Shown here: positions 21,421-26,696 of the stretch, in pieces | How the letters are laid out: each line of letters starts with the position of its first letter | Position numbering within the stretch: position 1 is the stretch's first letter | NCBI GenBank assembly: GCA_049613665.1 | Contig: JBMZCV010000059.1 | Location: forward strand, 1 to 26,696 | DNA from: JBMZCV01 sp049613665 | GTDB taxonomy: Bacteria; Bacteroidota; Bacteroidia; Chitinophagales; UBA2359 | DNA length: 26,696 nucleotides | Direction: 5' to 3' | The notes under the pieces: model-generated | Database searches by the model: none | Seen by the model: the letters and a program-made list of their open reading frames with translations, nothing else | Told to the model about the DNA's origin: nothing | Position numbers and translations under genes: made by a program

Positions 21421-22140
21421 TTAGCCAAATCTGGTAAAGAAATCAGCATCTAGTAAAAGATTTTCAACGACATAAGGCACACCAACAGTTGCTTTTTCGC
21501 CAATAAATTTGAGATTTGCAACATAGCTGCCTACTTCTGGAAAATTTGGGTCTATAATAACTTTGGCGGCTTCATCGCTAGGACAGCCAATGAGTGAAGC
21601 GGCAGGATAAACGGCTAAAGATGTGCCAATCACGATAAAAATATCGGCTTTGCTACTAATCTGAATTGCTTTTGAAATCATTGGTACATCTTCGCCAAAC
21701 CAAACGATATTTGGCCGCAACTGACTGCCAAGTTCACATTTGTCACCTACGAAAATAGGTCTATCTTTATAGTCATAAATTAAATTTTTGTCTTTTGAGC
21801 TTCTTACTTCGCTCAATTTTCCGTGCAAATGCAATACATTTGTCGAGCCAGCTCGCTCATGCAAGTCATCTACATTTTGTGTAATAACCGTTACATCAAA
21901 CTTTTTTTCTAGCTCTACCAAAGCTTTATGTCCCAAATTGGGCTGTGCTTTTGCTGCGTCTTTTCTTCTTTCATTGTAAAACTGTAAAACGGCAGTAGGA
22001 TTTTTGCGAAAGCCTGCTGGACTTGCTACATCTTCTACCTTATGACCATTCCAAAGACCGCCAGCGCCTCTAAAAGTTTGAATACCACTTTCGGCACTGA
22101 TGCCTGCTCCTGTCAAGATAACTATTTTTTTGCGTTTCAT
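21421..22140 (-). CDS. Sir2-family NAD-dependent protein deacylase, class III (SIRT5-like), zinc cysteines lost
   Basis: The protein has 239 residues from ATG 22140; an earlier TTG (22170) was rejected. Motifs are LTGAGISAESGI (NAD binding), TQNVDDLHERAGS, catalytic His106 in HLHG, LRPNIVWFGE and IGTSLAVYPA. Tyr55-x-x-Arg58 (YNERR) matches the class III acyl-lysine pocket, which suggests desuccinylase or demalonylase activity besides deacetylation. The usual four zinc cysteines are not kept: the first pair position reads VRSSKDK and the second keeps only Cys135 (GDKCELGSQ). This looks like a known Bacteroidota variant, as far as I recall. It removes acyl groups from lysines using NAD in the cytoplasm. 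Its own promoter lies just upstream, overlapping the rpsA terminator. Confidence 0.9.
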   Translation of the reverse strand: MKRKKIVILTGAGISAESGIQTFRGAGGLWNGHKVEDVASPAGFRKNPTAVLQFYNERRKDAAKAQPNLGHKALVELEKKFDVTVITQNVDDLHERAGSTNVLHLHGKLSEVRSSKDKNLIYDYKDRPIFVGDKCELGSQLRPNIVWFGEDVPMISKAIQISSKADIFIVIGTSLAVYPAASLIGCPSDEAAKVIIDPNFPEVGSYVANLKFIGEKATVGVPYVVENLLLDADFFTRFG

Positions 22141-22167
22141 GTTTTTTTGCTTCGATTTTATTTTTTG

Positions 22168-22198
22168 CAAATATAAAAAAAACCTTTAGCCAAACAAA
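22168..22198 (-). promoter_or_regulatory. Sirtuin gene promoter (TTTG - 19 nt - TATATTTG)
   Basis: On the minus strand, TTTG (22198-22195) is followed after 19 bases by TATATTTG (22175-22168), matching the Bacteroidota -33/-7 pattern. The ATG is 27 bases downstream of the box. Confidence 0.65.
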
Positions 22199-22222
22199 AT
22201 GAATGTTTTAGCTAAAGGTTTT
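22175..22222 (-). terminator. Terminator of rpsA, overlapping the sirtuin promoter
   Basis: AAAACCTTTAGC and GCTAAAGGTTTT (22211-22222 and 22179-22190) form a perfect 12-bp stem with a 20-base loop, followed on the minus strand by eight T. It starts 38 bases after the rpsA stop. The -33 box of the sirtuin promoter lies in its loop. Confidence 0.75.
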
Positions 22223-22259
22223 CTGAAAACTAGATTAAGACAATAGAAATGATATTATT

Positions 22260-24143
22260 CTATTTCTTTTCTCTTTCTTCCATTTCTTTTTTCAACTGAG
22301 AAAGCACATCTAAATCACCGAAAGTAGAAGAATTATCTGGCTTCGATTGATTGTTGCGTTTTACTCTTTTGCGTGTTTTTTCTTCCTGAACGTTTTGCTC
22401 TGCTCTAGCAGCTCTTTCTGCTTGAGCTTTGCGACGTTTCCAAGCTTCTGTAATAGAAACAATAATTCGCTTGTCGTTTCTATCAAATTCAATAATACAG
22501 AACTCTGTCGTTTGGTCTAATTTGGCAGAAGTACCATCTTCATATCTCAAGTGTTTTCCTGGGCCATAAGCTTCCAAACCGTAAGGTAAAGAAACGATTG
22601 AACCTTTGTCGTCACGCTTAATGATAGTACCTTGATGTAATGAACCAACAGGGAATACATTTTGGAAAGTATCCCATGGATCTTCCTCAATTTGTTTGTG
22701 ACCTAAAGACAATTTGCGTGCCTCTTTGTCGATGCTCAAAATCACAACTTCTAATTGTTCACGAACTTTCGTGTATTCAGATGGGTGATTGAAACGTTTT
22801 GTCCAAGAAAGGTCAGAGATGTGAACCATGCCGCCGATACCTTCGTCAAGCTCAACAAATACACCGTAAGGCGTGATGTTTTTCACTTCACCAGAATGTC
22901 TGCTGTTGCGAGGGAATTTATCTTCGATAGTATCCCATGGGTCAGCTTGCAATTGTTTGATACTCAAAGACATTTTGCGGTCGTCACGGTCAAGCGTCAC
23001 GATTTTTGCATCATATTCTTTGCCGATAGTAAAGTATTCTCTTGCATTGATTGGCTGATTTGACCAAGAAACCTCTGAAACGTGAATTAAGCCTTCTACG
23101 CCTGGAGTGATTTCAAGGAATGCACCGTAATCTTCGATATTAACGATTTTACCTTTCACAATAGAACCTTCGCCTAAGTCTTCGCTCAATACTTTCCATG
23201 GATGTGGAGTTAATTGTTTCAGACCTAAAGAAATACGCTTTTTAGCATCATCAAATTCGATAACAACAACATTAAGTCGTTGGTTCAATTCCAATATTTC
23301 AGATGGGTGATTGATACGTCCCCAAGAAATATCTGTGATATAAAGTAAGCCATCTACACCACCCAAATCGACGAATGCACCGAAATCTGTAATGTTTTTG
23401 ACCGTACCTTCCAATACTTGTCCTTTCTCCAATTGAGAAATAATACGCTGACGTTGTTCTTCTAAGTCGCTTTCGATTAATGCTTTGTGAGATACAACGG
23501 CATTTTTGATAGCTTCATTGATTTTTACTACTTTGAAATCCATCGTTTGACCAACATATATATCATAGTCAATGATAGGTTTCACATCAATTTGAGAACC
23601 AGGTAAGAAAGTTTCTAAGCCAAATACATTAGCTATCAAACCACCTTTAGTTTTGCTAATGATTGTACCAGAAACAAGTGTATCATTTTGGTGTGCTGAA
23701 ACAATACCTTCCCATGCACGCAATAATTTTGCGTTTTTACGAGATAAGATTAATTGTCCTTTTTTGTCTTCTTTTTCTAAGACATAAACTTCTACAACAT
23801 CACCAGCTTTTAGGTCTGGCGTGTCTCTAAATTCGGAACGTGGAACTAAACCGTCAGATTTAAAACCTATATCCATAACTACATCAGAGTTAGTGATGGC
23901 TTCTACACGTCCGCTAATAATTTCGTGTTCTTGAATGGTTTTGAAAGTGTCGCTATACATTTTGCTCAACACACCGCTTTCTTCCGACGAGTAAGTTTGC
24001 TCTTCTCTACGGCCGATGTTCCAATCAAAATCATCATGTGCTACTACTACAACTGTTTCTGTTACCTCTTCCGTTGCAGGAGTTTCTGTTTGTATTTGCT
24101 CGTCTTCCGACGCTGGCAAATTGTTTTGGAGTTCTTCTGTCAA
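22260..24143 (-). CDS. rpsA: 30S ribosomal protein S1 (TTG start)
   Basis: The 627-residue protein has an acidic N-terminal extension containing FDWNIGRREEQTYSSEE, as usual in Bacteroidota S1. Six S1 RNA-binding domains follow: about 72-139, then 155-225, 240-310, 325-398, 412-485, and a degenerate sixth near 500-568. A basic Arg/Lys-rich tail completes it. Recurrent motifs are G-x-V-x-x-I-x-x-x-G-A-F-V-x-L, ITDISW/VSEVSW/ISDLSW and LGLKQL/LSIKQL. S1 binds mRNA on the small subunit, important where Shine-Dalgarno sequences are rare. The start is TTG at 24143; the in-frame stop at 24159-24161 leaves no ATG, and the N-terminal extension supports this start. A strong promoter lies about 90 bases upstream and the gene ends at a U-tract terminator. 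Confidence 0.93.
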   Translation of the reverse strand: MTEELQNNLPASEDEQIQTETPATEEVTETVVVVAHDDFDWNIGRREEQTYSSEESGVLSKMYSDTFKTIQEHEIISGRVEAITNSDVVMDIGFKSDGLVPRSEFRDTPDLKAGDVVEVYVLEKEDKKGQLILSRKNAKLLRAWEGIVSAHQNDTLVSGTIISKTKGGLIANVFGLETFLPGSQIDVKPIIDYDIYVGQTMDFKVVKINEAIKNAVVSHKALIESDLEEQRQRIISQLEKGQVLEGTVKNITDFGAFVDLGGVDGLLYITDISWGRINHPSEILELNQRLNVVVIEFDDAKKRISLGLKQLTPHPWKVLSEDLGEGSIVKGKIVNIEDYGAFLEITPGVEGLIHVSEVSWSNQPINAREYFTIGKEYDAKIVTLDRDDRKMSLSIKQLQADPWDTIEDKFPRNSRHSGEVKNITPYGVFVELDEGIGGMVHISDLSWTKRFNHPSEYTKVREQLEVVILSIDKEARKLSLGHKQIEEDPWDTFQNVFPVGSLHQGTIIKRDDKGSIVSLPYGLEAYGPGKHLRYEDGTSAKLDQTTEFCIIEFDRNDKRIIVSITEAWKRRKAQAERAARAEQNVQEEKTRKRVKRNNQSKPDNSSTFGDLDVLSQLKKEMEEREKK

Positions 24144-24231
24144 GATTAACTGCCTTTTTTAAAGTGAAAAAATATGGTTTTTTAAAAATTTGTTTTAACT
24201 GTTATGCTTTACATTTAGCTAAAACTGCGTG

Positions 24232-24262
24232 CAAAGGTACGCTTTTTATTCAAAATAGCAAA
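24232..24262 (-). promoter_or_regulatory. rpsA promoter (TTTG - 19 nt - TACCTTTG)
   Basis: On the minus strand, TTTG (24262-24259), 19 bases, then TACCTTTG (24239-24232) is a textbook match to the Bacteroidota consensus. The implied leader is about 80 bases. It sits back to back with the lepA promoter in a 301-base divergent region (24144-24444) with no other recognised element. Confidence 0.75.
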
Positions 24263-24389
24263 GTTTTTGCAAGCAGATGTACTGCTAGAAATAGGAAATG
24301 GGATAATCTGATTAGAATACTTTTTTGTTTTTTTGCCAAAAAGAGCTTCTAAAGCTTGTTTTTTCTTAAAAAAGAAAAATAAACTTTCA

Positions 24390-24418
24390 TTTGCTACTCA
24401 CGAATATTTTTATATTTG
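24390..24418 (+). promoter_or_regulatory. lepA promoter (TTTG - 17 nt - TATATTTG)
   Basis: TTTG (24390-24393), 17 bases and TATATTTG (24411-24418) match the -33/-7 elements. The ATG is at 24445, giving a leader of about 20 bases. Confidence 0.72.
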
Positions 24419-24444
24419 CTAAAAAACAATTAATTTTGCGGTCT

Positions 24445-26241
24445 ATGAAAAATATTAGAAATTTTTGCATTATTGCACACATTGACCATGGAAAAAGCAC
24501 ACTTGCTGACCGATTGCTCGAAACAACAAAAGCAGTTACAGAACGTCAGATGCAAGCACAGCTATTAGATAATATGGATTTGGAAAGAGAGCGTGGTATC
24601 ACAATAAAAAGTCATGCCATACAGATGAGCTATGTTCAGGATAAAGTGAAATATACTTTTAATTTGATTGACACTCCTGGCCACGTCGATTTTTCTTATG
24701 AAGTATCTCGTTCTATTGCGGCTTGCGAAGGAGCTTTGCTATTGGTAGATGCAACGCAGGGCATTCAAGCCCAAACAATTTCTAATTTATATCTTGCCAT
24801 AGAACAAGACCTTGAAATTATACCTGTTATCAATAAAATTGATATGGACGGTGCGATGATAGAGGAGGTCGCCGACCAAATTATTGAACTCGTGGGCTGC
24901 GAAAGAGAAGATATTTTGGAAGCAAGTGGAAAAACAGGACAAGGCGTTTCTACTGTTTTGGAAGCTATCGTAGAGCGTGTACCAGCACCAAAAGGCGATG
25001 TAGATGCACCTTTGCAAGCTTTAATTTTCGATTCGGTTTTCAATTCTTATCGTGGTGTAATTGTGTATTTTCGTATTGTGAACGGCAGTTTGCAAAAAGG
25101 CGAAAAAGTAAAATTTGTCAATCTAGGAACACAATATGGAGCTGACGAAATTGGCATTTTGGGCTATGACTTAGAACCTAAAAAAGAGCTAAAAGCTGGC
25201 GATGTAGGCTATATCATTACAGGTATCAAAACTTCGAAAGATGTGAAAGTGGGCGATACAATTACAACTGTCGCCAATCCTTGTAACGACTTTATCGATG
25301 GTTTTGAAGATGTGAAACCAATGGTTTTCGCAGGACTTTATCCGATAGATACTGATGACTATGAGCAGTTGAGAGATTCGCTAGAGAAGTTGCAGCTCAA
25401 CGATGCGTCTTTGGTTTATGAAGCAGAAACTTCTTTGGCTTTGGGCTTTGGTTTTCGCTGTGGTTTCTTAGGCATGTTACACCTCGAAATTGTGCAAGAA
25501 CGCTTAGAGCGAGAGTTTGATATGACCGTGATTACGACTGTTCCAAACGTTTCGTACTATGCTTATACAACAGGCAAACATGCTGCCAAAATCTTGGTAA
25601 ACAATCCTTCCGACTTGCCACCGCCGACCAACTTGGAGCGAGTAGAAGAGCCAATAATTGCGGCACAAATTATTACGAAACCAGAATATATTGGTGGCAT
25701 TATGTCTTTGTGTATCAACAAGCGTGGAAGTTTGACCAATCAATTTTATTTGAGTGAAACTCGTGTGGAATTGAGCTTCGATTTGCCACTTGCCGAAATC
25801 GTTTTTGATTTTTATGACCGTTTGAAATCTGTTTCAAAAGGCTATGCTTCTTTCGATTATCAAGTGACAGGTTTTCAAGCTTCTGATTTGGTAAAAATGG
25901 ATATTCTGCTCAATGGCGAAAAAGTAGATGCTCTTTCTGCCCTTGTACACCGCACAAAAGCCTATCCATTGGGCAAAAAGTTGTGTGCAAAACTCAAAGA
26001 ACTGATACCACGACAGCAATTTATGATTGCTATTCAGGCTGCGATAGGTGCGAAAATTGTAGCTAGAGAAACGATTAGAGCGGTGCGAAAAGATGTGACT
26101 GCAAAGTGCTATGGTGGCGATATTACTCGTAAGAGAAAGCTTTTGGAGAAGCAAAAGAAAGGTAAAAAACGTATGCGTCAGGTAGGTTCGGTGCAAGTGC
26201 CGCAAAAAGCATTTATGGCCGTGTTAAAGCTGAATGATTAG
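24445..26241 (+). CDS. lepA: Elongation factor 4 / LepA, ribosome-associated GTPase
   Basis: The protein has 598 residues from ATG 24445. The frame continues back to a TTG at 24391, rejected because MKNIRNFCIIAHIDHGKST is the normal N-terminus and the promoter would lie inside. Motifs are G1 AHIDHGKST (11-19), G2 region RERGITI, G3 DTPGHVDF (77-84) and G4 NKID (130-133). Domain II follows, and the EF-G-like domains include LGFGFRCGFLGMLHLEIVQERLEREF. The LepA-specific C-terminal domain ends with KLCAKLKELIPRQQF and KKGKKRMRQVGSVQVPQKAFMAVLKL. EF4 binds ribosomes and is thought to affect initiation, back-translocation or assembly under stress. It is divergent from rpsA. Confidence 0.96.
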   Translation: MKNIRNFCIIAHIDHGKSTLADRLLETTKAVTERQMQAQLLDNMDLERERGITIKSHAIQMSYVQDKVKYTFNLIDTPGHVDFSYEVSRSIAACEGALLLVDATQGIQAQTISNLYLAIEQDLEIIPVINKIDMDGAMIEEVADQIIELVGCEREDILEASGKTGQGVSTVLEAIVERVPAPKGDVDAPLQALIFDSVFNSYRGVIVYFRIVNGSLQKGEKVKFVNLGTQYGADEIGILGYDLEPKKELKAGDVGYIITGIKTSKDVKVGDTITTVANPCNDFIDGFEDVKPMVFAGLYPIDTDDYEQLRDSLEKLQLNDASLVYEAETSLALGFGFRCGFLGMLHLEIVQERLEREFDMTVITTVPNVSYYAYTTGKHAAKILVNNPSDLPPPTNLERVEEPIIAAQIITKPEYIGGIMSLCINKRGSLTNQFYLSETRVELSFDLPLAEIVFDFYDRLKSVSKGYASFDYQVTGFQASDLVKMDILLNGEKVDALSALVHRTKAYPLGKKLCAKLKELIPRQQFMIAIQAAIGAKIVARETIRAVRKDVTAKCYGGDITRKRKLLEKQKKGKKRMRQVGSVQVPQKAFMAVLKLND

Positions 26242-26348
26242 TTATTTTGAGTTTGAGAGCTTGTTTGAATTTTATCTTTTGGCTTACTAAAAAACTTGAT
26301 TTTTCAGTATTAAACACAACATCAAAATAGCCTCTAAACAACAAAATT

Positions 26349-26381
26349 GAACCTTCAAAGTTTCTAAAACTTTGAAGGTTT
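26349..26381. repeat. 33-nt palindrome (16-1-16), centre 26365
   Basis: GAACCTTCAAAGTTTC pairs with AAAACTTTGAAGGTTT around one T. The only breaks are a C-A mismatch beside the centre and a G-T end pair. The core TTTCTAAAAC matches the family consensus. It lies about 107 bases beyond the lepA stop. Confidence 0.88.
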
Positions 26382-26676
26382 CGTAATTTAGAGACACTTT
26401 CAAAAAAACAATAACATGTTGCAAAAACAAAGTTCAATTCTTCACATTGTTAATGTAATAAGCTTAATGTTAAAGCATTCTATCCAAAAAAAACATATGT
26501 AATGTCGTGATTAATAATATTTCATTAAAATCATTTTCTTTTTTATATTTAATTTAAAAATAACTAATATGAAAAAAAAAGTTAAATATAGTTGCAAAAA
26601 AATGCAAATATTCATATATTAAGTACACTGTAATTTAAATTTTCTAAGGTTTTTGAAAAATATTAGTCGTTTGTTG

Positions 26677-26696
26677 AGACGTGACAGGTTTTTAAA
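26677..26696 (+). repeat. Left half of a 33-nt palindrome, cut by window edge
   Basis: AGACGTGACAGGTTTTTAAA matches 8151-8170 with one change and reaches three bases past the expected centre. The right arm should follow outside the window. Confidence 0.7.

Larger units (their letters stand above)
26242..26696. other. 455-base AT-rich region after lepA, no gene seen
   Basis: Contains two palindromes (26349-26381 and the start of another at 26677). Otherwise it is A/T-rich sequence with runs of A and T. A minus-strand frame across 26213-26437 overlaps the lepA end and the palindrome, and looks spurious. No terminator with a clean U-tract was found right after lepA. Confidence 0.5.

Noticed and set aside
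24334..24366. Palindrome around AGCTTCTAAAGCT between rpsA and lepA
   Set aside because: Has the family core and central mismatch, but the outer arms pair poorly and fall in poly-A/T, so it could be chance.
26213..26437. 74-residue minus frame at the lepA 3' end
   Set aside because: Overlaps lepA and a palindrome; no motif.

Overview
The window is AT-rich bacterial chromosome, most likely from a member of the Bacteroidota, probably of the Cytophagales or Flexibacter type (order-level placement is a guess). The evidence is a GldM-type C-terminal domain protein, a DUF2480 protein next to hscA, TANNTTTG-type promoters with a TTTG -33 element, a general lack of Shine-Dalgarno sequences, and a SIRT5-like sirtuin that has lost its zinc cysteines. 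No rRNA, tRNA, CRISPR array, integrase, transposase or phage gene is visible.

Layout. 1-966: the 3' part of a kinesin-light-chain-type TPR protein, open at the left edge. 1256-2841 (minus): a single-pass protein with GldM-like periplasmic domains and a small membrane protein. 3598-5358: a left-handed beta-helix acyltransferase converging on a TIGR01777-family epimerase across a shared terminator. 5587-10604 (all minus): DUF2480 protein, Fe-S chaperone HscA, low-molecular-weight tyrosine phosphatase, a conserved unknown, and the 23S rRNA methyltransferase RlmD. 11150-13882: a secreted unknown converging on an MscS channel and a two-domain FKBP lipoprotein. 14608-16851: a secreted unknown and an outer-membrane beta-barrel. 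16988-21238 (minus): a wax ester synthase/diacylglycerol acyltransferase, two paralogous family 2 glycosyltransferases and a sulfotransferase. 21421-22140: sirtuin. 22260-26241: ribosomal protein S1 and the elongation factor LepA, divergent from a 301-base region carrying one promoter for each.

Gene logic. Translation is served by rpsA, lepA and rlmD. Protein folding and Fe-S assembly are served by hscA, probably the DUF2480 protein, and the FKBP lipoprotein. The glycosyltransferase pair with a tightly spaced sulfotransferase suggests a surface or secreted sulfated glycan. Several genes encode envelope proteins: the GldM-like protein, MscS, the beta-barrel and the secreted unknowns.

The most unusual content is between the genes. 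Nearly every larger intergenic space holds a palindrome. At least nine share one architecture: 33 nt, two 16-nt arms around one central base, a core like TTTYTAAA, and arms that differ between loci yet keep pairing. Two longer copies (80 and 81 bp, opposite orientations) carry the same arms as one 33-nt copy, plus a shared interior insert. Other small repeat families lie in the same spaces: a TTGTTGGTGTTATCACCAA palindrome, a GCGAAAGCTAACAC element and a tandem 25-bp repeat abutting the hscA stop codon. I could not search a genome, so copy number, mobility and function are open.
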